A stretch of DNA of 64,000 bases from Agroathelia rolfsii (lineage: Eukaryota > Basidiomycota > Agaricomycetes > Amylocorticiales > Amylocorticiaceae). The DNA lies in contig JABRWF010000005.1 of NCBI GenBank assembly GCA_018343915.1, positions 2,763,001-2,827,000 of the forward strand. Reading direction: 5' to 3'. A program made the translations under genes and the position numbers. The notes below the pieces were generated by a model. It saw only the letters and a program-made list of their open reading frames with translations, was not told where the DNA came from and searched no databases. Positions 24,554-39,580 of the stretch are shown piece by piece. Numbering within the stretch: the stretch's first letter is position 1; every line of letters starts with the position of its first letter.

Positions 24554-25800
24554 ATGTCCAATCCCTCTTACCCCGCCAACTGGTCCACAAGAACTGCTGG
24601 CTCCGCAGGACATCCGGAGATGGGCCAGCAGTCTTATCCTACCCAGGCTAGCTATCCCTCGGTATGACTACACATGTTAATTTATTGCCTGTCAATCAGT
24701 AACTAGAACTTCTTTAGAACACCTACGCTGCACGTTCATCGTCTCGTGCTGCCTCACAGTCCGGATCGGCCAGTCTTCTCGGTGTCATGGGCGAGACAGC
24801 TGAGGGATCTAATTCTCCATCTCCGCCCTCTAACTTTGGGTATCCTATGAACATGCAAGGGGCAGTGTGGTCTTCCTCTCAACGCACCCAAAGTGGCACA
24901 TCCCAAGGCACTGTTTATCCTCCTGAGGCTTATCTCCCTTACACGGACCAGACTGCTGTATATCAAAACAGCCAGGCTATGTCGGTTTCTCCACAACAGT
25001 CTCCCCAAACCGGTTTCTCCACTACCTCGTATACCGAAGGTCGCCAAGGCCATTCCGGTAGCGGACATCAGACCATACGACCGGCATCTACTGCCCCAAT
25101 CCGCTCCAGCTCCTTACACCCTTCAACCTCTTCAGGATATTCCTCGACATCTGCCCCGTCCTATGAGAAGTTGCAGGAAGAGATTCAAGCTTTACGCCGA
25201 AAAGTTCGAGACCTGGAGATCGTGAATGACTCTTCTCGCCGCCGTGTCAGTCAGCTGGAACAAGAGTTAGCCAACGGCTCTGCCTACATGATGTCTTCCT
25301 CTACCGCCACTGTACCAGGAGGTGGTGGCCTCCCTACGCCGGGCGTCACGCCCTCGCCGCGCTCGAGCAGCTTCGAGGCATCATGGCATACTCGCACTGA
25401 GGCCCGCGAACGACTCCTATGCTCCATCAACCGTGCTGGTAACAGTCTGTGCGCCTGGCACGACCCGCGGCGCGAGCGGCGGATGTATCCCCCTCGCATG
25501 GCGCCGGAAGGGTACCTGAACTGTGGCTGTACGCACGAACAGGCGCTCTTCGAAGAGAGCTTGGCCCGTAATGGCGTCGGCAACTACCACCCTGGGGAGA
25601 CTGTGCGCATGGACCCAGCGCTCAGAAACCCGTTGTTGAAACTGTTGCAGAAGAGATATGGGTACAGGGATGGTGACTTTGAAATTGACCCGGTCACTGG
25701 GAAGTGGGTTGAGGGAGAAGGAGCTGAACTGTGGCAGGCTCGCGCAGAGGCTGGCAACGCGAGTATGCGTAGGAACAGATCAGATTCGGACCGCCGGTAA
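24554..25800 (+). CDS. conserved fungal protein of unknown function with coiled coil and Cys-containing C-terminal domain
   Basis: Two exons (24554-24661, 24718-25800) give 396 residues. Residues 1-180 are disordered and rich in Ser, Gln, Pro and Tyr. A coiled coil follows (YEKLQEEIQALRRKVRDLE; RRRVSQLEQELAN, about 200-240). The C-terminal 140 residues form a distinct, probably conserved domain: RTEARERLLCSINRAGNSLC, AWHDPRRERRMYPPR, GYLNCGCTHEQALFEESL, RMDPALRNPLLKLLQKRYGY and DGDFEIDPVTGKWVEG. The Cys and His residues (C...C.WHD...C.C.H) could bind metal. A dimeric regulator is possible, but nothing proves it. I know no named domain here. Confidence 0.82.
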
Positions 25801-26213
25801 GAAGATGGACAGTCATCATGACGTGAGCATATATGATAACGTGGCGTCGGTTGGAGCTCTGGGCCCGCCAAAATACTCACTGGCAAAGATATCTTTGTCT
25901 TTTTCTCTTTTTGTTTTCCATATAGCATTAATTTCGAACTGCACCTGATCTGTGCCCATAGCTGTATATCGAGTACGGGTTTTCTGTTCATCACCGCTCA
26001 CTCTTTCTCACCCTATATATAATATTATTTAACCGATACCACTCTCCTTATGTCGTATTTCTCCTCTCTCGATACATGTATCCTTTTGCCTGTTGTTTCA
26101 TTAGCTCGTATGTTATATTATCATATTACTTCTAAATGAAGAATAGCTCGAGTTTTCCTTTCTGAAGCTCAAAAAGTAAGACATCATTCAGCGTTACCAC
26201 ACTATTACCATCT
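25801..26213. other. intergenic between convergent 3' ends
   Basis: Short AT-rich spacer between the unknown gene and the glutathione transferase. Nothing recognised. Confidence 0.5.
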
Positions 26214-27219
26214 TTACTTGTCCCAGGAGAATGTGCCACCCTTTTCAAAAGCTTTCTGATATGCTGGCCGCGCTCTAATCCCATCGAGGAAGCGTTTGAT
26301 GGCAGGTGTCGGTCCGTCCGGTTTAAAAGCATGTATCGTCGCAAACTCCAGTGGAAAGGACATCATAAAATCCGCCGAGGTAGGGCCAGCTCCACCGCAA
26401 AAGTATGGAGTCGGTGAGGCTGATAAGTGCGCCTCAACCTGTACGATAGTTTACAACATAATCATAAGCTTGAGAAGCCGGCAACTTAAGAGGAGAGTAT
26501 ACGAAGGTCACGAACCATTTCCAGGCTGTGCTTTATGTTTGGAATATTCACCGCACTATCGACAAAGCCAAATATCATGCGTACAAGGGGCCGCACAAAA
26601 AACGGTACATGATCGGGAATGAGTGAGCTGACGTGTTGATTGACAAGGGGAGGCATGAGGGAGCCTTCCGCAAAGTGCGAATCTAAAAACATGTTTTCAT
26701 TTGCGAAAGAATCAAAAGTCGAGATTGAACAGGCAATATCCTACAATATATGTCGTCAATTTTTCTATCCTCCGGGGGATCCACACGACCTTGTCCATGT
26801 GTCCTGATGAGGTAGTCTATTGAAGAAATCTGGATTAATTGTATGCATTTAATCCTATTCGTTTAGGCTGACCTATGATTGCTCCACTTTCTGCAACTGT
26901 GACCGTTTTGTCGTCCATTGTATCAGTTATAATGGGACTCTTGCCCAAGGGATGAACTTCACGGAGTTCCTTGGATGTTGAGAGTAGTCATTTATTTCTC
27001 CCTTCTCCTTACAGATAACCGACTCGAGCGCACCTTTGGGGCACGCCCATCAGGCATGCGATGGTATATTTTGATTTCATATGGCAACTCAAGTTCTTCC
27101 TGGAGATAATCGCAGTTAATGGGCGGCCTACCGTTAAGGAAGTGTTGCATCCATGTACGAACCAACAGCCATAAAACACGCTGTGAGCGCGAGTCGTTCA
27201 AGTGGTGTACAATGATCAT
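26214..27219 (-). CDS. glutathione S-transferase, Gtt1-like
   Basis: About six exons. The thioredoxin-fold half reads MIIVHHLNDSRSQRVLWLL, EELELPYEIKIYHR, then ELREVHPLGKSPIITD and VTVAESGAII, the pattern SR..R..WLLEEL...Y....HPLGKSP...D......ES.AI of fungal Gtt1-type transferases. The helical half follows (DYLIRTHG; FAEGSLMPPLVNQH; QVEAHLSASPTPYFCGG; RPAYQKAFEKGGTFSWDK). The enzyme would conjugate glutathione to electrophiles in the cytosol or at membranes. The Ser in NDSRSQRV is the likely glutathione-activating residue. Middle exon limits near 26480-26830 are uncertain. In-frame ATGs just upstream (27228-27300) give a longer, less likely start. Confidence 0.82.
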
Positions 27220-27910
27220 CCTACTAAGCATCATCATGTCCGGCGTTATGGTTTGTAGCCATATAATTTCAGACCAATAGATATAACCCAATAGAATCAA
27301 TGCTGCTCACTTTCTTCAGATTGCAAACGTGGCAGTTAAAGATAAACCTCAGACTCGGACTGTGTGCCTGAGTAACTGAACACTCAGGCGGTTACTTTTA
27401 ACCGTATGCATTTAATCCGAGCTGGTATGTCATAACATCATAATTATGATGCTATATAGCCAGCATTAAATACTCACAACCGGCCCGGATAATTCCCGGA
27501 TCCAATCGACACAGCGTCCGAGTCTTAGGCTACCGCTGCACTTGCCTTGATGCATGAATATTTCAACCGTAGTTTCAGGTCTGAATCTATTGGCAATAAG
27601 TGCCTTGATTCTGCCCTCCCATCCGGCACATAGCGACCAAACATGAGTATCAGATATTGTGTGTCTGATAGCACTAGTGGTAATATTTTCGATTCCTTCC
27701 AATTTGCCGGTACCTATAGACCGAGTCATCCAAACACTGTAAAGATACCGCAATCGCATCGAGGTCTGCGCCACCGTAATCAGTTCTCTTTTACATCTGA
27801 CTGCTACAGTTGTCGGTCTACCTCGATATATCTACTAGCGGCACCGAATTTAATTACTATTCACTTTTTGGTACTATCACACTCCCGACCATTGTTCTAT
27901 CATCTTAGCG
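27220..27910. other. divergent promoter region with a weak minus-strand frame
   Basis: About 690 bases between the leftward GST and the rightward unknown gene. A 102-codon minus-strand frame (27466-27774) has protein-like composition (MRLRYLYSVWMTRS...) but no family likeness or promoter space; I do not call it a gene. Confidence 0.4.
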
Positions 27911-29558
27911 ATGACTACAACCACGTCCTCGTTGGGCCCAGTAGATCCCAACTCAATTCCTGCAGTAGAAGACGAAAAAACTGCACCATGGATTATCAGG
28001 AAACTTGTAGGCTCGATCACAGGTCGTGTAGTCATGTCTACATACGAATCCTTGCGTGCAGCAGGAACAACAGTCGTCTGTCTTTCTCCGGTAAGTCCTC
28101 TTGGAGCTTCGTCTAGAATGTGCCGATACTTGGTCTTATATCCGCGCGTCTTTTCAATTACAGTGGGGTGATTCATCCCCATTAGTCCTACCTTGCATAA
28201 GGTTCCGTGATCTCGTTGTTCACAGTGTAATCGCTGCCACGGCACGTATACAATTTAATGTTTCTGTCTCATTTTCTGGATATTATTAGTAGGGAGGTAC
28301 CGCAGCTATTGCTGCTCCGATCATGGGTCCCATCTCCGATGTTGTTGTAGGATCACTGGGCGATACAATCTTCGTTGAGATAGGACTTCATACAGGCTTT
28401 GAGATATCCACTAAAGTGCTTGATGAGCTAGTTGTCGACCATCCCTTGAAGAAGTTAGGCCCTGAACACAACAAGATTATCGAGACGACTGGTGTCAAGG
28501 ATTTATTGATTACTCTCAAATTCAAGCATACAATGAGCGATGCAAATCTTGGATTTTACCGAAGTGGGATTCACCAGTATGTTGCATAGCTTATTCTTTT
28601 CTCAACAGCTTGAAAGAAAATACACAGAGATCCATCTCTCTTTGCGAGTGTTAGGGATTACTTGGCAGTTGAAAAGGGGTAGGTGCTTGTAAATCAGTAG
28701 ACCTACCGAACTTATTAGTCACTTAGATGGTTTTCCCCTTACCTCTTTGCGAGCTCTCGTCGTCCGATCATTCCTAGAACAATGACACCTGACATAGTCT
28801 TCTGCCACGGACCTTTTCTTTCTGGTAACCATCATCTGCATTTACATATATAGCAAACTCACTCCATGATAGGCGATTACAAGATTGGAGAAACGTTGCT
28901 GAAAGAGTCCGCCTCAGTCATACATCTTTGCCCGGCCCCAGAAATCATAGATGATATGGCTCCACAGGAGCGTCATTCTTCACTTACTATACCGACCCAG
29001 AAGCTCAAGAATATGCTCGCACGCTCGCGCACACCCTCCCCTGAGCCTGCATTGACACCCTTGCCTTCTTCGCCAGCACCAAGAAGGCTTGTTGTACTAC
29101 TGGTCGGCATACAGCCACACAGACACTATTGGACGACTTCGCAAAGACCGGAGGAGAGCGTTATCAACTACCAACTATTGAATGGTTGTCCAGCAATAGT
29201 CCTTCCTGCACAAATAGGCACCCCTCTGATTGCCTGGGACACTCTAACTTTGGAGTATCTCTGGAAAATCCCTCTCCCAACTTCCGAAGTCGATTATTCG
29301 GGAGATAAAGCCAAACACGGCTTTGCGGGTGTTGTGAATGTACTTTTTGAATATCTAGATTTGAGCGTGGACTGGACACGGGTGGAACTTCCAAACAAGC
29401 ATGCTTCGGATACATCAGACGAAGCAGCTAAGAAATACTCTCTTAGGAATGCATTGGAATTGCTAGTGGCTGGTGCAATTAAGAGTGGAGAGAGTAAGCG
29501 GGTTAAGAAGGAAGTAGACAAGGAAAGAGCTGGTATCGTCATTTTCCGTATTCGATAA
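27911..29558 (+). CDS. conserved hypothetical protein, unknown family
   Basis: Five exons (27911-28090, 28293-28576, 28628-28678, 28727-28824, 28873-29558) join exactly in phase to 432 residues. The N-terminal half has a Gly/Ala-rich stretch (GGTAAIAAPIMGPISDVVVG) that could be a membrane or glycine-rich segment. The C-terminal half contains RRLVVLLVGIQPHR, WTTSQRPEESVINYQLLNGC, PAIVLPAQIGTPLIAWDTLT, LEYLWKIPLP and FEYLDLSVDWTRV, ending KERAGIVIFRIR. A central SRTPSPEPALTPLPSSP linker separates the halves. I recall similar proteins in mushroom genomes but no function. The phase agreement at all four introns supports the gene. Confidence 0.78.
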
Positions 29559-29798
29559 TCCCTTATCCCAACTGGTAGCATGACCGTAGTTGAGTGAATC
29601 GTCTCATTCAGAGGATTTCAAGTTATATTAGTACTAGCCTGTAGGCTGGCTTTATATTCGCTTATGATGCTTGTTATCTATCTTTCATCTCCGCGTTATC
29701 ACATTCCTACATAAAGATCTTATCGAAAATCACACTTCTTGAATCATTGTTACCGATTGGAATTTCCTCAGCAAAAAGCCCAAAAAGTGACCGGATGC

Positions 29799-33508
<3,710 letters not shown>

Positions 33509-34354
33509 ATAAAGAAGTTTTTTCTTTCTTTCTTTCTCCCATCCCAATCTCATTTCCGTGTAGATACTTGTCGACTTGTTCTGCTAAGGCTATTGTATAT
33601 ATTTACTTGTCTGTGAGAGCAGCTGCTGGGTGGTACAATCATGATGATGACGGCCATCATGAAGCAGTTGTTGGGCTAAGTGTGAGAGTATGTGCTGCGC
33701 GTCCCGGCGAGGACCGGCATCTGCGCTTCTACCTCCGCCACCATCACGACAGGGCCTCGGGCAGTCCGCACATTCGTCATCGACATCCCAGCTTACTCTT
33801 GTTCATCTGACCGGACCATCGAGCGCCTTGTACTGCCTTCTGGCTGCGATAGGGAAACGATTGATGGTGCATCGATGATGATAGATCATGACTGGCACAG
33901 ATAGAAGAGACGGCCCTCGCCCCATCCGCCTGCCAGCCAGCTGTGTATAACCTGCAAGGGTTGCAAGGCAAAGGCAACGAGGCGCAGCCCGCCGTTAGCG
34001 GCGCGATCTTACCCCAATTCGTGTACCCCACGCCGTAACCGTGCCGACTAGTCGCCCCATTTGAGACATCACCGACCGACAAGCGACCGGCGCCCTTGGC
34101 AACGACTGCCTTTTGCGGTGAGCAGCCGGCAGGCCGCTAGGGCAAGGCCCGGCCGTGAGGCGGCCTCGAGGCGGCTGAGTGATGGGCGGATCCGGGATCC
34201 GCCGAATCGGCGCCGAGAGACGGATTTGGGTTGTCGGGATGCGTGGCGCCGTCTGGCCCGCCTTTTATTCGAGTGCGGGCACGATGGATCCACACCTTTA
34301 CCATCCCCTCCCTCCCCCTCCTCCATCTCCCCCGGTTTCCTCTCCCTCCAGTTC
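33509..34354. other. intergenic, GC-rich promoter of the zinc finger gene
   Basis: About 850 bases. The second half is GC-rich and keeps an open frame into the zinc finger gene, but without conserved sequence. No RNA gene recognised. Confidence 0.45.
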
Positions 34355-36475
34355 ATGTCCTCCATGCCCGCCCAGAGCAATTCCCAGCTCGCCGGGCTCC
34401 TCAAGGAGGCCTACAACTCAAACGACCAGCTCCAGCGCGAGCTCGCAGATGTCAAGGCCAGACTCGAACAGGCTGAGAGAATCATCGCAGAAACCGGCGC
34501 TGGCGGTGGTCGCGAGCTCATAGAGGCCATAAAGCGTGCGGAGCGTGCTGAGGCGGCCAGAGAAGACTTTGAAGCCGAGAGACGGGCTATCCTTGAGGGA
34601 TGGGCCGACTTCGAGCAATACATTAACGTGCGTTGCTTGGTTCCGCTCTTGCAATATGCGTGCATACAAGGGGGCAAAAATATCTTCCTTTATGCTAACT
34701 CTCTGGTCTCTTAGTCATATCTATCCCGTATCGCAGACGCCCAGACGTCCTTTTCGCGACTGCTTCAAACAGGCGCTCTCCCCCAGCCCCCTTCGCTTTC
34801 AACAAAAAGCCACCGCAGTTTATATAGTTCCCGAAGACCCCGTGAAGAGAGCTTGGAGCTAGACGGCCCAGGTGTTCCTCCCGCTAAAAAGCGACGAGGT
34901 CTGAGAGAAACTGTAAGTATTTGTTATCTTTTCTTGTTACCTTCTTTTGGAATCCATTTCTTTCACGTTTTCGTTTCATTTGTGACGCATATATCGACCC
35001 TTTGTCGATATGAAGATTTATCCTACGAAATATTGATTCTTTATTTCTGGTTGCCATTTGTGTTTTGTGATCGATCATACCTTTTCTCTTGCTTGAATAT
35101 TTCTTTACTTGGAAATTTAAATACTAATGCGTTTATTATAGGGACAAGGCTCCTCTTCATATCACCTTGAAATGCAGTCCTCACAGATATTGCCACAGCA
35201 GCAGGGACCATATGGCCTCCACAACATTTCAGAAATGCCCAGCTCCCGCTCTGCGCCCCGCTCAATCCCACAAAGAAACGATGATGAAGATTTCGAGGAG
35301 GAGCTCCTCCGAACCGCCACATCCGACCCAAAACCTGTTGGTAGACACCAAACCCATATATTCGCACCACCCGTTACTGGTGCTCCCAGTTCAAGGCGAG
35401 CGAAACCAACTGGTTAGTATCATTGTCCTCATATGTTCAAGCCCGGTCTAAAGTTTGGACATGTTGCATTTAGGACCTTCGCCTCCTCCTATACCCACAG
35501 CATATGGACCATCGCCTAAACATGGCGCTAATACCAATAATAGTCAAGAAACTAGCGCAAATGGGCTCCAGCCCTTGCTGCCCACTGAGACACCATCGTT
35601 TTCTTCTCCTAATTTTCCACCCACCAATCGAGAGGGTCTTCGTATATGCCGCCAGTGTGGCCTACCTGGTCGCTACCGAGACGGCAAGTGTGTTGAGAAA
35701 TGGGGTCCAGGACCCGCTGGCCCTGGCACGGTGTGCGACAGGTAACTTAGATTCATCCCAGTCCAAGACTCCGTCATATTTCTAACTATCTAACAGGTGT
35801 CGGAAGAAGATGAAGCGCGTTGAGCGCAGGGGCACACTTGATGCCGCCTCATTCACAATGCAGTCCCATAATAATGCCAGTAATGCCGCTTCTCAGCAGC
35901 ACTCCAACTTGGGCCATCACACACAATTACCTGAACGGGCAGCGGCAATCCCCATCCGAGATGCACCCACGAATAGCAATCACAACGGCCGCGCAGCAAA
36001 TGGTGAGCCGCGCCGCGGATCTCATACTGGCTCTTCCGAGAGCTCATCCCATGTCGAGGCTCCACCTAATAATAAGGTTACCACGCCACCACCGACCTTC
36101 GCAACGCTGGACGAGCAAGAGCAGGACATCGAAGCTGAGCTCGAGGAGGAGCTCGGTCTGCATGTCTCGGACGACGCAGACAAGGTGGGGCACAGTCAAG
36201 ATACAGAACGCATTTCGATGTCGCCCGAACGTCACCATCTTCCCTCTTCACACCACCACCACGGCCACTCACATCATGGTGCACATCATCACCTTGGTGA
36301 TACGGATGGCGATGCAGATGCAGATGCCGACGCTGAAGGCGAGTTGGATGCTGAGGGTGAAATGGACGCTGATGCTGATGCTGAGCTCCTCCTTGCCGTT
36401 GATGCAGCCGAGGCCAAATCTTCCGGAGCCAACTCAGTCTCAGGGGGTATGAAAGAGGAGGAAGACATGGTGTAG
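34355..36475 (+). CDS. GATA-like zinc finger protein with N-terminal coiled coil
   Basis: Five exons (34355-34627, 34715-34912, 35142-35412, 35474-35741, 35797-36475) give 562 residues. Residues 1-100 are a coiled coil (LKEAYNSNDQLQRELADVKA; LEQAERIIAE). A basic KKRRG patch follows near residue 150. At about residues 321-352 lies CRQCGLPGRYRDGKC...WGPGPAGPGTVCDRCRKK, with C-x2-C-x25-C-x2-C. The W-GP...GPGTVCDRC end resembles GATA fingers, but the loop is longer than the usual 17-18 residues and holds an extra Cys. The C-terminus is acidic and His-rich with DADADAD-type repeats. It is probably a nuclear DNA-binding protein; target unknown. Confidence 0.78.
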
Positions 36476-37274
36476 AGAGGAGAGAGGGATGGCTGGACTG
36501 CTGATTTTCGCTTTCTTTTCTTTTCTTCGGTTAGTGTTCATGCCCTAAACGGTTATCTTTCCCTCCTTCCGACTTCGTTGCCATTGTCTTTTGTTTGTTG
36601 TCACTGTTGCTGATGTCGCATTGGGCTTGCGTGTCTTTTTCTTCTTCATGTGCTGTATTTTCCTTTTTTTTGTTCCCCCCCCTCTCTCTCTCTTTGATCT
36701 TACTACCGTCAATATGTATATATGAGAGATGTATTTACTAGCAAATCCTTTTTTCCCTACAAACTCGAATAACGCTTATCAGTAAAGTATAACATATCTT
36801 TCAAGCCACCCCAGAATGTAGCTGCAAGTTGTGTGAGTCTTGTGTCGGTAATAGAATTTATTGTTCTTCTCAGTTCGTCTGATTCACAAAACGAATCGCA
36901 GTGAGAGTGGACAGTATGCCGTATGCATGATATGAACATTTTGATTTAGGGAACAAAGTATGTAGTAACAAAAAAAAATATCAAGTAAATCACGATGACG
37001 ATGGTAAAGGCAATGATGGATGGCGGTGGTTATAATTATGATGGCGTAGGGAGATGTAATGATAATAATGGCAATGTGTGATCCATCCGGTGATAATTGC
37101 GAGAAAGATATCCTGATCTGTGTTCAAAAGTATGTAGATAAAGTGAAAACAAACCCCTCCCCCAGTATACGGATCGCCCAGTTCATTAAATAACAACAAA
37201 AGGAGGAGGGTATTGCTTGCGATATACTGGTGTAGGAGTAGGAATACCGTGGGTAGAAAGCGATGTGGAAACAA
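36476..37274. other. intergenic between convergent genes
   Basis: About 800 bases containing pyrimidine-rich tracts (CCCCCCCCTCTCTCTCTC near 36676-36694). Nothing else recognised. Confidence 0.5.
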
Positions 37275-39165
37275 TCAATCGTCAGCCTCTTCGGCGAGGG
37301 ATAATCGTTGATGACAGAGCCTGGCGACAACAGCGCCGTCGATAGGAATGGAGTTCCCCTGGAAGCCCTCAGGGTAGAGTACGTCGGGGGTTTGAGGACT
37401 CGTGAATGCCCTGCAGAATTATGATGAGAGCTGTGACCTTTCTGGGGGGGGGGGGGAGGCAACAAAATATAATAGACGGATGTGTGATACTCACTGGTCG
37501 CCCCAGAAACCATAGTGAACCATGCCGAGCGCCCGCGTGGTGTACTCGTAATCGTGTGCGAAGCCACCAGGGAAGAAGAATTCCATGACGGTCGAGCGGG
37601 GCGTGGGCTTCATCCACAGCAGGGATGTGAGACCATTTCCGTGAACACCCATCATGATCTTCATTCATGCAAAAAAGTCGAAATCGGGACGATCAATAAT
37701 TGATGATGAGATCATACGGAAACGAAGAAGCTCACAGTCGTTCGCGCAGAAAGCTCCAATTGCTCGATCCGCGACATCTTGTCCATGCTCACGATATTAA
37801 CTTCATATCCATACGTATCCCGGAGGTTGTGAAGCTCCTCCACAAGCCTGTCGTGGTCAGCAGGGATAAGCATACGCCGACCCCACTCCTGCCTCGAAAT
37901 GTACGTGATCACCAGCTTGGACGAGTCCACCTCAACTTGGCCATCGATGAACCGGATGACATTATTCCTAATCGTCGACCACCAATGGGCGCTGCCGGGC
38001 AGCACAAAGGGCTCGCTGGCCGTACGTTGGCTACGATGGTAGTTGAACCCGAGCATGGCGGAAGACCGGTCCGCGAGTACGACGCGGTCGAAGACGTACG
38101 CGCGCCCGGAGGTGGCGCGCTCCTCCCAGTCGTCCTCAAACTCGGATGCGAGCGCGGGGAAGTTTGAGCGAAGGACGAGCTCATTCATGTGCGCGTAGTC
38201 GCGCCAGTGAGCCGCGTTAGTGTGCTTGAACATCATGCGGCGCGGTGGGGGCAATGTTGTACTACCGTTTACGCGGATGTTTGGGTCGAGGGAGGAGTAC
38301 ATGCGCCAGAAGCCGAAGAAGAGCTCGGCGGACCAGTGATAGTAATGTTGGATGCTGGATGGTATGCCATGTTAGCGTATGGACGATAAGTGAGATCCCT
38401 GAAGACTCTGTACGCACAACTGAGGCGGGTCATTCACAAACCACTGGAAACAAGGGCGGATGGAATGTTAGCTCAAGACGACCAATACCAGTAGCACCTC
38501 TCTACTACTGTTACTCACCGTCACCCCATCAATGATCTGCGCATTTTTGCCCAGGATCCTTTGCGCTTCCTTCGTACTCACGATACGCATCTCCTTCTCA
38601 GACGGTAAGCGCGCCGCCTCTGCCTCGGCGCCATTCTCGATGGGAAGACCGAGGGAGATCATGTATTTGTTATCTGGTATTTTTGTTGCATTGTCGGTGA
38701 CGATAAAGAGTGTACCTTCGTACAGGAAAAGGTTGTCGAATATAGTCCAGCCTAGAGAACGAAAAAGGAAAACGTCAATATTTTTATACATACATACATC
38801 CGTCCATCCATGCATCATGCGCATAGATGCTTTTATAAAGTAAGTCCCTTCAACCAACCTGGTACATGCGCAACCATCTCAGTCTCAGGTATGGGATATG
38901 CGCCGCCATCCCAGGAGATGGTCGTGCGCTGTCCTTGCAGTGTGGTGATGAGCTGGCCGGGTTCGACGCTTGGGTGTTGCTGCTGCTTTGCGAGTTCAGC
39001 AGCGTAACGTAGGTCATCTTCATCAGAGACAGCGAGCCGTGAGTGGTCATGACTCGTATAGTAGAGCAGAGAGATGAGTAACAGGCCCAGGATGACTAGT
39101 TCCCTTCGTGTGGGTGCTGAGGCCGCCATCATGGCGGCGGATGAGGAAGGAGAGAGAAGGAGCAA
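37275..39165 (-). CDS. GT61-family glycosyltransferase (DUF563/EOGT-like), type II membrane protein
   Basis: Six exons. One N-terminal helix (LVILGLLLISLLYY, about residues 25-38) after a short basic cytosolic tail marks a Golgi type II protein. The lumenal part has WTIFDNLFLYEGTLFIVTD, the conserved HYYHWSAELFFGFWRMY, LVITYISRQEWGRRMLI, LHNLRDTYGYEVNIVSMDKM and IMMGVHGNGLTSLLWM, the last being the signature of GT61 enzymes where VHGNGLT binds the nucleotide sugar. It ends VVARLCHQRLSLAEEADD. GT61 includes xylosyl- and N-acetylglucosaminyltransferases; the donor sugar cannot be read from this. The start could be 39165 or the ATGs 30-33 bases inside. It has a C13 tract in one intron. Confidence 0.83.
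37444..37456 (-). repeat. G13/C13 homopolymer in a GT61 intron
   Basis: Thirteen consecutive G on the plus strand (C on the sense strand) sit in the last intron of the GT61 gene, about 40 bases before its acceptor, where a pyrimidine tract would be expected. Confidence 0.85.
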
Positions 39166-39580
39166 TTATGAAATTATGGGTGCATTCAAGGGATTGATTA
39201 CCAACAAGCACTTCAACATTGCAACACTCTCCGTGTTACTACGCACTGCAAGGTTGTTGGAAAGGTGTAATATCGGACACACTACATCTTGATAAAATGA
39301 ACATAAGGAAAACAGCTTCGTTCGCACAGCAGAATATATACACGAAAAACAACGTCCCTATGTCAACCAAGGCAATCACGATTATCAAAAAAAAAAAAGC
39401 GGAAAAGAACGATAAATACTAGGCATACAATTTGCTGGGTCAGAAAATTAGAAATCTCGATGGAAAGAAAAAAGAATAGAGAAAACATATGCGGGGGAAG
39501 AGACAAAGGCTAAAACGGAAGATGCCCAAGTGTCGTGCATTCGAGAATGCAAGAAAGAAAGATACTCGTAGACGCAATCA
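39166..39580. other. intergenic, 5' flank of GT61 and 3' flank of G-alpha
   Basis: AT-rich spacer with an A12 run near 39390. No gene recognised. Confidence 0.5.

Noticed and set aside
27466..27774. 102-codon minus-strand frame in the GST/unknown divergent promoter
   Set aside because: Protein-like composition but no family, no splice partner and little promoter space.
34061..34354. upstream extension of the zinc finger gene to an earlier ATG
   Set aside because: Extension is Arg/Pro-rich from a GC-rich promoter without conserved sequence; the start at 34355 leads directly into the coiled coil.
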